From Prorocentrum cordatum (Eukaryota > Sar > Dinophyceae > Prorocentrales > Prorocentraceae): a stretch of DNA of 64,000 bases. A program made the position numbers and the translations under genes. The stretch covers positions 12,501 through 76,500 of the forward strand of contig CAUYUJ010003687.1 in assembly GCA_963575745.1 (NCBI GenBank), given 5' to 3'. Shown here piece after piece: positions 38,538 to 49,151 of this stretch. The notes beneath the pieces are model-generated. The model saw only the letters and a program-made list of their open reading frames with translations, did no database searches and was not told the origin of the DNA. Within the stretch, counting starts at the first letter, position 1, and every line of letters starts with the position of its first letter.

Positions 38538-38697
38538 AACAAAACGCCATAGACATAAACTTTTTGACGCTCCGCGCGAATTTGTTGGATCCGCGTTGGG
38601 GCCCTGTTGACGCCTCTGGCGCCGCCCCTGGCGCGCTCCAGCGCAGATCCAAGAACTCCGCGCGGAGCGCCAAGAGTTCATGTTTATGGTATTTGTT
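38538..38697. mobile_element. Foldback (MITE-like) element, copy 2
   Basis: About 160 bp that can fold almost end to end. The left arm AACAAAACGCCATAGACATA, then CTCCGCGCGAATTTGTTGGA, pairs with a right arm ending TTCATGTTTATGGTATTTGT. Arms are about 60 bp at roughly 80 percent identity. The GC core (CCCTGGCGCGCTCC) is shared with the element at 9086-9300. There is no coding capacity, so it would be non-autonomous. Confidence 0.65.
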
Positions 38698-38777
38698 AGT
38701 ACTAGCCGGCCGCTCTGCGGTTGATCGGGAGTTTCTGTATATAGAAGAAGGTGCGTGCGCTTGTTGGCGAGGGTGAG

Positions 38778-38993
38778 GATGAGGTTCCTCCTCCTCCTCC
38801 TCCTCCTCCTCCTCCTCCTCCTCCTCCTCCTCCTCCTCCTCCTCCTCCTCCTCCTCCATCCTTCTCTTGCCTCCGTCTGTCCTCCTTCACCCCACAGCTC
38901 CATCATCTTCTCCTCCTCCTCCTCCTCCTCCTCCTCCTCCTCCTCCTCCTCCTCCTCCTCCTCCTCCTCCTCCTCCTCCTCCTCCTCCTCATT
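38778..38993. repeat. CTC microsatellite (two blocks)
   Basis: Pure CTC runs at 38786-38857 and 38909-38990 separated by about 50 bp of related sequence. Confidence 0.95.
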
Positions 38994-39002
38994 CCTTCTC
39001 TG

Positions 39003-40627
39003 GGCACCTCCCCCGGGGCGCGGATCCACCGGATCTGTCCGGATCTGTCCGGAAACGGTGCCGGAGGCCGCTGGGCTCCTCTGGGCACCTCCCCCGGGGC
39101 CGGTTTTGTGAGGATGTCTCAAGCGAGGGCGCCGGTTTGGGATTCGTCGGCGGATCCACCGGATCCAGCGGATCTGTCCGGAAACGGTGCCGGAGGCCGC
39201 TCTGGGCTCCATGGGCACCTCCCCCGGGGCCGGTTTGGGATTCGTCGGCGGATCCACCAGATCCAGCGGATCCAGCGGATTGTCCTGAAACGGTGCCGGA
39301 GGCCGCTCTGGGCTCCTCTGGGCACCTCCCCCGGGGCCGGTTTTGTGAGGATGTCTCAAGCGAGGGCGCCGGTTTGGGATTCGTCACCGGATCCAGCGGA
39401 TCCAGCGGATCCAGCGGATCTGTCCGGAAACGGTGCCGGAGGCCGCTCTGGGCTCCTCTGGGCACCTCCCGCGGGGCCGGTTTTGTGAGGATGTCTCAAG
39501 CGAGGGCGCCGGTTTGGGATTCGTCACCGGATCCAGCGGATCCAGCGGATCCAGCGGATCTGTCCGGAACCGGACGCGTGCCGGGAGGCCGCTCTGGGCT
39601 CCTCTGGGCATCCCCCCCGGGGCCCGTTTTGTGAGGATGTCTCAGGCGAGGGCGCCGGTTTGGGATTCGTCACCGGATCCAGCGGATCCAGCGGATCCAC
39701 GGATCTGTCCGGAAACGGTGCCGGAGGCCGCTCTGGGCTCCTCTGGGCACCTCCCCCGGGGCCGGTTTTGTGAGGATGTCTCAAGCGAGGGCGCTGGTTT
39801 GGGATTCGTCACCGGATCCACCGGATCTGTCCGGAAACGGTGCCGGAGGCCGCTCTGGGCTCCTCTGGGCACCTCCCCCGGGGCCGGTTTTGTGAGGATG
39901 TCTCAAGCGAGGGCGCCGGTTTGGGATTCGTCAGGCGGATCCAGCCGGATCTGTCCGGAAACGGTGCCGGAGGCCGCTCTGGGCTCCTCTGGGCACCTCC
40001 CCCGGGGCCGGTTTTGTGAGGATGTCTCAAGCGAGGGCGCCGGTTTGGGATTCGTCACCGGATCCACCGGATCTGTCCGGAAACGGTGCCGGAGGCCGCT
40101 CTGGGCTCCTCTGGGCACCGCCCCCGGGGCCGGTTTTGTGAGGATGTCTCAAGCGAGGGCGCCGGTTTGGGATTCGTCACCGGATCCACCGGATCCACCG
40201 GATCTGTCCGGAAACGGTGCCGGAGGCCGCTCTGGGCTCCTCTGGGCACCTCCCCCGGGGCCGGTTTTGTGAGGATGTCTCAAGCGAGGGCGCCGGTTTG
40301 GGATTCGTCACCGGATCCAGCGGATCTGTCCGGAAACGGTGCCGGAGGCCGCTCTGGGCTCCTCTGGGCACCTCCCCCGGGGCCGGTTTTGTGAGGATGT
40401 CTCAAGCGAAGGCGCCGGTTTGGGATTCGTCGGCGGATCCACCGGATCTGTCCGGAAACGGTGCCGGAGGCCGCTCTGGGCTCCTCTGGGCACCGCCCCC
40501 GGGGCCGGTTTTGTGAGGATGTCTCAAGCGAGGGCGCCGGTTTGGGATTCGTCGGCGGATCCAGCGGATCTGTCCGGAAACGGTGCCGGAGGCCGCTCTG
40601 GGCTCCTCTGGGCACCGCGCCGGGGGT
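39003..40627. repeat. Tandem array of ~122-bp units with nested 9-bp GGATCCASC repeats
   Basis: About 12 units. Each has GGAAACGGTGCCGGAGGCCG, TGGGCACCTCCCCCGGGGCC, GTGAGGATGTCTCAAGCGAG and GGTTTGGGATTCGTC, then one to four copies of a 9-bp GGATCCAGC/GGATCCACC motif. Unit length is 122 bp plus steps of 9. One unit near 39230 lacks the GTGAGGATGTCTC block. Identity between units is very high, so the array is young. All the open frames across it are repeat-driven. Confidence 0.95.
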
Positions 40628-42105
40628 GAGGATGACGGTAGGTCCACAGAAACTCCCTCAAATTATATTTTTGCTTGTTGAATCTGCAAAAGACGTACAT
40701 CTACGAAGCACCTGCGCAAATTTCGCAGCAGTGAACGAACAACAGCAACAAGTCCGGGGTAAATCAATTCTGTGGTCATTCTCCTATTCGAAGGATGACA
40801 CCCAGCTAGCTCACCTGGAGGCCCAATTATCCAACCGTTCCCCCCCCCCGCTTTCCCCCACGGAATTATTTCATCGATGAATTGGTCGGTGCTAGCGATG
40901 TCGTTCTTCCAACCTTCGGGAATGTATGAATTCATCTGAGTGCCTCTGGTAACGCCGGGGGGAGCGATCATTTGGGCTCAAGGTTACCATCGTATTCTTT
41001 CTTTGGTTCAGGGTTGAATTCAAGGCTGCCCTCGTATCGCAGATCAGCAACGACCACCACAACAAACGCTCGACCAACTTGCAGCAACAAGCCGGCGCCA
41101 ACTGAGACCAACCATCACAGGATGGGAGTGCATGCGAACGGCTATCCGCAGACGACGCACGATGGCGAGATGGTGGCTACAAGCAAGTTGCAACGGGGTA
41201 GACAGCGCAGAACGCCAACCACTCATGCTGAAAGGACGATGTGCACATTTCTCGCACCAGATTCTGTGGCATCGACGGGACCAAGGCTACTATTGTTACA
41301 AGTGCGGCAGCACTGCCAAGCAGCACGTCAGCGAGAAACTCGAGCAACAGTGCATCCCTCCACCGCCCAGCCGAGCCGACTATGTGGTGCGGGCCAAGGG
41401 GAAGCACGCCTAGAATAACCAGCTCTGCATTAAGCATAGCTACGAGAGCCAGAACTCACTACTCATTTCTTCACAATCCGAATCGCTACGCGATAATATC
41501 AGACAGGCTACGCCTGATATCATGCGATGCGAGAACTTTGTTCGATCGTTGAGAACTGCATTTGTTTGTAGCACGATTGTGAACTACGTGAGATCCGACG
41601 GCACTGGAGGTGACCCTACGCTTCGAGGAGCCCGACCCAGCACGATGTATTTGATAACATATATGCAAGTTGAGTTGCTGAAGACCGTATGGGACCAGAA
41701 CTACGACTACAGCCCCGACGGACAAGCACGACAGACATGCGTGCGCTGTCCAGCCGCTGCGACCCCGACCATGCAGACTTCCCAACACACATTGAAAAAT
41801 CAGCCACTCCGAGAGCCCTCGACGCCAGCACGAGGTCGATTAAATCGAAAGGCTTTGCCTTGAAGGGTATGAGGGCTAGCGCCATAAACTTGTCATGTAC
41901 AGGGCTGTTCGTCCAGCAACGAAGATAAGCGCATGTTGCGTTCCAGAACTTCAGAGACCTGCTCAACTGAGACTGGAGCGCCAACGCAGCGCCAGCACGA
42001 CACAACACCAGCACCGGCGCCGACAGAACAGGCGCAGTCCAGCCGCTGCGACCTTTCGTGCACGACTCGGCCCCTCACGGGGCCAAAGTTCTCAGAGTGG
42101 ATTGG
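40628..42105. other. Low-copy sequence with a possible LINE C-terminal remnant
   Basis: Lower GC than its neighbours. A plus-strand segment at about 41230-41413 reads HRRDQGYYCYKCGSTAKQ, then a Cys, PPPPSRAD and GKHA. This resembles the Cys-rich C-terminal tail of dinoflagellate LINE ORF2 proteins, but is isolated. A minus-strand stretch near 41780-41900 (DKFMALALIPFKAKPFDLID) is also protein-like but unassigned. Confidence 0.35.
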
Positions 42106-42660
42106 GCCACGCGCCGCGAAACCAAAAACCGAATCGACCGACGCGACACCTTGCGGGGCTGCCCCGCGGCGCAACCCCTGGGCCACAACGGCCCCGCCAT
42201 CGGCGCGCCAGGCATGGCGCCGCAGGCGACAAAGGGCCGACACCGACGAGACCCGACGCCACGCGGAGCACCCCGCGGCGCCACCCTTCGGCAGAACGAC
42301 CCGCGAGCGGCATGCCGACGCGGCAGGCCCTAGCGGGCGAGAGGGCCGACGCCAGCAGACGACGCCCAGCAGGCCCGCCCCGCGGCGGCACTTATGGGCC
42401 AGCCGACCGACCAAACCGACGCGACGCCAGCTGGACTGCCCCACGGAGCAATCCCATGGCCACCGACCCCGCCAGCAGCGCGCCAGTCCAGGCACCGCTA
42501 AAGGGGAAGACCGGCCAGACCGACGCGACGCCCTGCCGGGCGGCCCCACGGCGACAACCCCCTGGGCCACCGACCCCGCCATCAGCGCGCCAGATCTGGC
42601 ACTGGGGACGGACCAGCGCCGACACGACGCGATGCGGCCCCACGGCACCACCCTGGGCAG
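42106..42660. repeat. ~108-bp degenerate tandem repeat
   Basis: About five units. Recurring words are ACCGACGCGACACC, GGGGCTGCCCCGCGGCG, CCCTGGGCCAC and CCCCGCCATCGGCGCGCCAG, with drift between copies. All frames are open for that reason. Confidence 0.75.
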
Positions 42661-43895
42661 ACTGAGTGACCGATGATGAGACAGAATGAGCAGACGAACT
42701 GGTGCGAAGTGCTGATGAAGACCACTGGACAATAATCACAACCAGTGACCGACAAGCCCACGCAGCCTGCATGGCAACCATGAACATGCCCAACTAGTGG
42801 CGCGGCCCCCAGTCGGGTACTCTATTAGATCGGGCAAAAGAAGAAGATGGACGCTTAGCCCACCGCCTAACTACGCCCACTGGGCCACGCCCAGCCCGGC
42901 CCACCCTGGAAGGCGGCGCCGAGGCCTGAGGCGGCCAGCGGCCCGACAGGCAGCCGCGAGAAATAGCGTCGTCCTCGGGGAAATCCAGGTTGAAATCCCA
43001 GGGCCCTGCATCCCCGCCTTGCATCGCCCCCGTGGATTTTGACTGCGCCGTCGCGTTCCCGCCTCCACCCAACAGGGGGGCGCAGGATGGGCGGGTGAGA
43101 TCTGCGCGGCGGCAGGGGCAGGGGGCGCCCGGCCGGCGCCGGGGGGGTCCCGGAGGCCGCGGCGCGAAGACGGCGCGGGCCGGGGGGCGCGGTCTGGATT
43201 CCTTGAGCGGCTTGTCCCGTGGGGGCTCTACGCGGTTGCTCGAGCGCCCGGGGGGGGTGCTCAGCGACGGCCCCCGTTTCCGTGGGAAGTCGGGGATCTC
43301 CGCCGCCGAACGGGGCGGCGCCGGCCGCGTTTCGGGGAAAGCGCCTCCCCCGATCCATGGATTTGGCGACCGCGCGCCAAATCCAAGGATCGCCAATCCA
43401 CGTTTGCGCGCCCCCGAGATACTGGGCCCTCGATGTCGGTTGCCCATCCTGGCCCCCCGTCGCGTAACTCTGCGTAGCTCCGCCGCAGGGCGGTCTTCGC
43501 GCTGGTGAAGAGCTCGAAGCTGTTAGCGTTGTCCATTCTGCCCGTCACGCGCAGCTCCTCGCCGCGCCGCCAAGCGCCCCTCCCCCCCCCCCCCGGGCGC
43601 GCCCGGGGGGGCGTCGGGGGGGGGGGTCTGCTCCGAAGGCGACGGGGCTGATCGGACACCCTCGCGCCTCCAGAAGGCTTAGAACGTGCCTCAGTATACC
43701 CGAGGCCTTCCGAGCCTTCCGAGAAGAACCCGCCCCCTCTGCATCCCCCCCCGGGCTCGCTGCCAAGAGGCGCCCCCGCCGCTTTTGGTCGCGAGGCGCG
43801 GGGGCATCGAGAGCGCGGGGGGGGGGGGGGGCCTTCGGGCGCGGCCGAGGGCGCGAGAGGATTGCGGGGGGGGGGCGGGGGGGGGGGCCAGTGTA
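42661..43895. other. GC-rich unassigned sequence
   Basis: Very GC-rich, with C and G homopolymers of 8-12 bases (43577-43630, 43815-43890). No gene is recognised. Confidence 0.5.
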
Positions 43896-44683
43896 AGCCC
43901 GAGAGCGAGAGCCTTCAACAAAGTTGGAATAAACCTTCTCTCCGCTGGGAGACAACCGTTTGAAGGCCCTGAAGCATGCTGGAACGTTGCTCTCGGGGCT
44001 CCAACGCAACGAATTAACCTGGCCGCCGCGCCCCCCCGATCGCGAGTCTTGCCGGAGCGCGATTCCTTGGGCCCCGGCGCCGCGAATCAAGGTAACTGTT
44101 GCGCCCTTCTAGTCATTAATCTGTTCAACACGCGATTTCTGGCACTGTTGACCGTGGGGGCCCTTGAAACTCTAGCAAGCTTCAAGAAGGAATGCGCGCG
44201 GCGCTCAGGCGAGAGCAACATTTTGAGAATGGGGCTGCCCTCAATCCGCGAAGTTCTCGCAGGACCCCCAAGCGAATGCTCGCGGCGCTAAGGCGGAAAC
44301 CGCGCGTGGACAACGGCCCGCCCTCAATCCGCGAAGCTCGGGCGAGGGCCGCATTTTGAAAGCCGCCCGCCCTCGATCCGCGAAGTTCTGGCGAACGTGC
44401 GAAACGAATGCGCGCGGCGCCCGGGCGAGAGCCAAATCCTGAAAACGACCCGCTCTCAATCCGCGAAGTTTTTGCGAAATGTTAAAACGAATTAACGCGG
44501 CGCTAAGGCGAGGGCCATTTCGAAAGCCACCCGCCGTCCACCCGCGAAACTGCCGCCAATTTCCCACGTTTCAGAACCAGAAACTGCGAGGGCGCCCCAG
44601 GCGAAACGCGTCGCCCGCCCTGGAGACGGGCGTCGGGGCGCGACGGGGGGAAGTCGCCGATGAGGAAAACGAATGGAGGAAGA

Positions 44684-44715
<32 letters not shown>

Positions 44716-44887
44716 GAGGAGGAGGAGGAGGAGGAGGAGGAGGAGGAGAAGGAGAGAGGAGGAGGAGGAGGAGGAGGGGGAGGAGGAGGAGGAGGAGGAG
44801 GAGGAGGAGGAGGAGGAGGAGGAGGAAGGAGGAGGAGGAGGAGGAGGAGGAGGAGGAGGAGGAGGAGGAGGAGGGCGGGGAGGAGGA

Positions 44888-44918
<31 letters not shown>

Positions 44919-45320
44919 GAGGAGGAGGAGGAGGAGGAGGAGGAGGAGGAGGGGACCAGTGTAAACCCAAGATTTCGTGGCGATTCTGAACTGCGCCAGG
45001 GCCCCATTCCTGGGGCTTCAACTCCGCGGGCCATTGAAGCTGTTGCGCGCTGACAGTCCTGGATCGCTCCGAAACGCAGTTTCGGGTCATTCGCGGTGCG
45101 TTGACTACGTGGGCCCGCGGAAGTCTCGCGCGCGTTCAGGACGAGCGCGCGGCGCTAAGGCGAGGGCCACGTTTTGAAGAGGAGCCGCCGTCAATCCGCC
45201 CACGCGCCTTGCGAGCGTTTAAAACGAATGTGCGCGGCGCCAGGGCGAGAGCCACATTTCGGAAAACGCCCGCCCTCAGTCCGCGAGGTTCGTGCAAATG
45301 CTCGAAGCGGGCGCGCGCGG
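43896..45320. repeat. Compound dispersed repeat family (70- and 80-bp modules) with GGA tail
   Basis: An ~80-bp module with GCGCGGCGCTAAGGCGAGAG, TTTTGAAAACG and CCCGCCCTCAATCCGCGAAG recurs about five times at 44190-44560 and again at 45140-45310. A second module with GGCGATTCTGAA and CCATTCCTGGGG occurs at about 44960-45010. The first block ends near 44640 in GGGGCGCGACGGGG and runs into a GGA microsatellite (44690-44952). Confidence 0.75.
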
Positions 45321-45910
45321 CGCTATGCGACTGGCCGAGGGGGCGCGCGCGCGCCCCCTGCGCGAGAAATCAAAGCGCGGAACAAGCTCGAAACCAATGC
45401 TTTTGAAAAAGGTCAGGTTAAAAGTGGCGAGGGCCCGGGGGCCCGCAATAAGTTTGGGCGAAGTTCGGCGGCGACGAAGTTCCACGTGTCCCGAGCGCGC
45501 GTGATTTTTCGTGAGCCCCCGACTGGTTTCGACCCGGCCGTCCTCTGTCGAGTTCTACCCCGCCCGCCTGGGCTCCGACTGTTGCGCGACGTGCGCGACG
45601 CTTTGATCTGGGGCGTTGTTGAATCTTGAAACCTAATGCGAGCATGTTTTCGATTTTTGTTGTCGAACTTTGTCCAGGCCCCGTTTGAACCTTTGAGCTT
45701 TGTCCCCCCCCCCGAAAACTCTGCCGGTTTCGAGCTCGGGCGTTCCTGTTTTCGAATTCGGACCTCGACTTCTTTCCCCGCCCGAACCTAAGCCCTGCGT
45801 ATATAATATTAGAATGTCAATAATTACCCTGGCGACGTACCCAACCACTGGGCAATGCGGGGCATGAGTAGCTTGGGAGACGTTATGCGGAAGTGATGAC
45901 GTGGCATGGG
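45321..45910. other. Unassigned sequence
   Basis: Partly lower GC (45630-45900); no gene is recognised. Confidence 0.5.
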
Positions 45911-45914
45911 CTCG

Positions 45915-47145
45915 TATATTTCTGCGAGCGGCATTCGCGAGGCTCGCAGCTCTTCAAGGATTGCGAGGTCCCGCTCAGATCTGCGCGGTGCCTCACTCCG
46001 CTGGACCCGCCACCAGCCTTTGGAAGTAGCAACAGTTTCCCGGATCGCAGCCCCCCAGGCGCGCGGTGCCTCACTCCGCTGGGCCCGCCAGCAGCCCTTG
46101 AAAGCGGCGACAGTTTCGCAGATCGCAGCCCCCCAGGCGCGGCGAGGTCTTGCTCAGATCCGCGCGGTGCCTCGCTCCGCTGGACCCACCAGCAGCCCTC
46201 GAAAGTGGCGACAGTTTCGCAGGTCGCAGACCCCCCTCAGGCACGGCGAGGTCTTGCTCAGATCCGCGCGGTGCCTCGCCCCGCTGGACCCACCAGCAGC
46301 CCTCGAAAGTGGCGACAGTTTCGCAGATCGCAGCCCCCCAGGCACGGCGAGGTCTTGCTCAGATCCGCGCGGTGCCTTACTCCGCTGGACCCACCAGCAG
46401 CCCTCGAAAGTGGCGACAGTTTCGCAGGTCGCAGCCCCCCAGGGATGGCGAGGTCGAATTTGGGTCCGCGCGTGGCGTCACTGTGCTGGGCGCCCCGGCA
46501 GGCCTCGAAAGTGGAGACAGTTTCGCAGGTCGCAGCCCCCCCAGGGAAGGCGAGGTTTAATTTGAATCTGCGAGTGGCGTCACTGTGCTGGGCCCCCCAA
46601 GCAGACCCCGAAAGTGGCGACAGTTTCACAGATCGCAGCACCCCAGAGATGGCGAGGTTAAATTTGGGCCCGCGCGTGGCGTCACTCCGCTGGGCCCACC
46701 AGCAGCCTTCGAAAGTGGCGACAGTTTCGCAGATCGCAGCTCCCGAGGGATGGCGAGGTTTAATTTGGTTTCGCGCGTGGCGTCACTGCGCTGGGCCCCC
46801 CAAGTGGCGACAGTTGCACAGATCGCAGCCCCCCATGGATGGCGAGGTTTAATTTGGGCCCACGCGTGGCGCCGCTGTGCTGGGCCCCCCAGCAGGCCTC
46901 GAAAGTGGCGACAGTTTCGCAGATCGCAGCCCCCTAGGGATGGCGAGGTTTAATTTGGGTCCGCGCGTGGCGTCACTGTGCTGGGCCCCCCGGCAGGCCT
47001 CGAAAGTGGCGATAGTTTCACAGATCGCAGCCCCCCAGGGATGGCGAGGTCTAATATGGGTCCGCGCGTGGCGTCGCTGCGCCGGGCCCCCCAGCAGGCC
47101 TCGAACGCAGCGACAGTTTCACAGATCGCAGCCCCCCGCAGGCAA
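45915..47145. repeat. ~98-bp tandem array, two subfamilies
   Basis: About 13 units sharing CTCGAAAGTGGCGACAGTTT and CGCAGATCGCAGCCCCCCAG. Units up to about 46440 carry GGTCTTGCTCAGATCCGCGC; later ones carry GGTTTAATTTGGGTCCGCGC and TCACTGTGCTGGGCCCC. All frames are open, which is a repeat artefact. Confidence 0.9.
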
Positions 47146-48075
47146 GACAGGAGGAGGCAGGCAGGAGTCGGGGGGAAGGAAGGTGGAGACCACAGTCCCG
47201 TATTCAACACGAATACCCAACCAAGGAGGGTTGGGAATTAGAAATCCCAGGAAAGCCCATCGCCCCCCTCATCAGCCAATCACGACGCCAAGGCGAGAGC
47301 CACAGTTTGAAGAGCATCTGCCTTCAGTCCGTGAAGCTCGCGCAAAGGTTTGAAACGAATGCGCGCGGCGCTAAGGCGGCGCCCGCATTTGAAGACGACC
47401 CGCCCTCAATCCGCACGCTCGAAACGAACGCGCGCGGCGCTGAGGCGAGAGTCGCAATTCGAAGACCACCCGCATTCACTCCGCGAAGCTGTTGCCAACT
47501 CCTAGGCTACAGGCTCATGGGTGGTGAAGAAGTCTCAGGCGAAACTCCCAGCCCGCCTTTCCGGCCTCGGGGCGCGACAGGTAGAAGCGTTTCATCCAGA
47601 AAAGAAATGGGGGAGGCAAGGAGGGGGGGGGAGGCACAGGATGACCCGTGGATGCCAGAGACCCCCCCCCAAAACCCCCTCTTCCTAGGCCCCTACAAGG
47701 ATTCAATTTCATTGACGGAAATGTCCCGTTGGGAGACACCCGCTTGCAGATCCTGAAGAGTGCCAAAACACCATTCTCGGGGGTCTAAAGCCATGAATCA
47801 CCCTGACCGTTGCGTCCTGGCGATTCTGAATCTTGCCAAAACGGCATTCCTGGGATTTCAACGCCGCGAATCAACGCATCTGTTGCGCCCTGGCAATCCT
47901 GGGTCGTCCCTTGGCATTCTTTTCGGTGCGCTACCTTTAAACGTTCGTGAACTCATCGCAAATGTTTAAGACGAGTGCGCGAGGCGCTGAAGCGAGAGCC
48001 ACGCGCTGAAAAGGGCCCGCGCTCAATCCCCGAAAATCATGCCAGTTTCAAGCCGAGCGCGCGCGGCGCGACGCG
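47146..48075. repeat. Second set of the compound 70/80-bp repeat family
   Basis: 80-bp modules at about 47290-47490. An end segment at 47500-47640 parallels 44540-44690 (a GGCGCGACAGG word, then a purine-rich tail). The 70-bp module is tandem at about 47755-47905 (TGCCAAAACACCATTCTCGG, then TTGCCAAAACGGCATTCCTG). Another 80-bp module lies at about 47970-48050. Confidence 0.75.
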
Positions 48076-48519
48076 CTGGTCGTTGAACGCGCGCATGCCT
48101 CGATTTCCGGACCCCAATCTACTTCGACCGCCCGGCATTTCACGAGTCGATGCGTTGTTGTGTTTTGCTATTATTTGGGAGGGTCTGGGCCCAATCTATT
48201 CCCACCGCCTTCTTAATTCAGGCCATTGCCTATTTCTCCCGACCGGCGCGCAAAGTCGGGGCGTTGACCTAGCGGCAGATAGGGAACGAAACTTTTTTTT
48301 CCCCAGAGAAGTCCGCGAAATCTGAAGGAACGGCCGAACCGATTCCTAGCGGCGTCCCGCCATGATTTGCCTTCGCGGTTAGAGCCCCGCCCCCTCGGCC
48401 AGGATTCCCAGGGGCGCCCGCCCGCCCCCCCCGCCGCCGTTCCAATATCAAACGCAAAACGCAGCCCGCAACCTGCGCGTTAGGAGCGTCTGGCTAGCCT
48501 AGACAGGACGCAGCCCCCC
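48076..48519. other. Unassigned sequence
   Basis: Short T run at 48293-48300; no gene is recognised. Confidence 0.5.
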
Positions 48520-48880
48520 AGCGAGCGCGCGCGGCGCGACCCTCCGGCGGCAAAAAGCAAGGAACTGGACCTCAATGCGCCCGCCTTCCGACGCGGTTGC
48601 GCCTGCGAGCCCTGACTTGCGCCGACGACAGCTGAGGGCCCGCCCCCGACCTGCAGAATCGTGGCAATTTTGCGAGCGGCGCCAAGGCCCGCTTTGTCGA
48701 GGGCCAGATTTCGAAAACCGCCCGCCCTCCATCTGCGAAGCTTTCGCCAATTTTTCAGATTCGAGATCGCGGGTGGCGACGAGGTCTCGCGCGAAAAGCC
48801 CCGCCCGCCCCTCCGACAAACCTCTGGGCGCGACAGGGGGGATTTTCTCACGTGGAAGGGGGGCGAAGGAGGGGGAGGGC
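48520..48880. repeat. Third copy of the compound repeat end segment
   Basis: One 80-bp module (48680-48745), then the end segment with GGGCGCGACAGGGGG at about 48828 and a G/A-rich tail to 48880, like the copies ending near 44690 and 47640. Confidence 0.7.
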
Positions 48881-49110
48881 GACTTGAAGTCATGGCGCCG
48901 GCGCGCCATGACCCCGTCAGTGGGCCCAGCTTCAGGGGGGCACCGCCCTGATGGGCACGGTGGTCCGATGGCGCGAATGGCTGAGCTCGGCCTGGGCCGC
49001 GCTGAACGAGGTCGCCCTTGCTTGGGAACTGGCCAGAGTCGCGGGAAGGCCGCAGGAGGGCCAGCGAGGGTCGCCAGGGCAGTCACAGCGTGACCCACCA
49101 GTGAAATCAA
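48881..49110. other. Unassigned spacer
   Basis: Nothing recognisable. Confidence 0.5.
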
Positions 49111-49112
49111 CA

Positions 49113-49151
49113 GCGTATATATATATATATGTATATATATATACATATATT
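49113..49151. repeat. TA microsatellite
   Basis: TATATA with two short interruptions. Confidence 0.95.
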
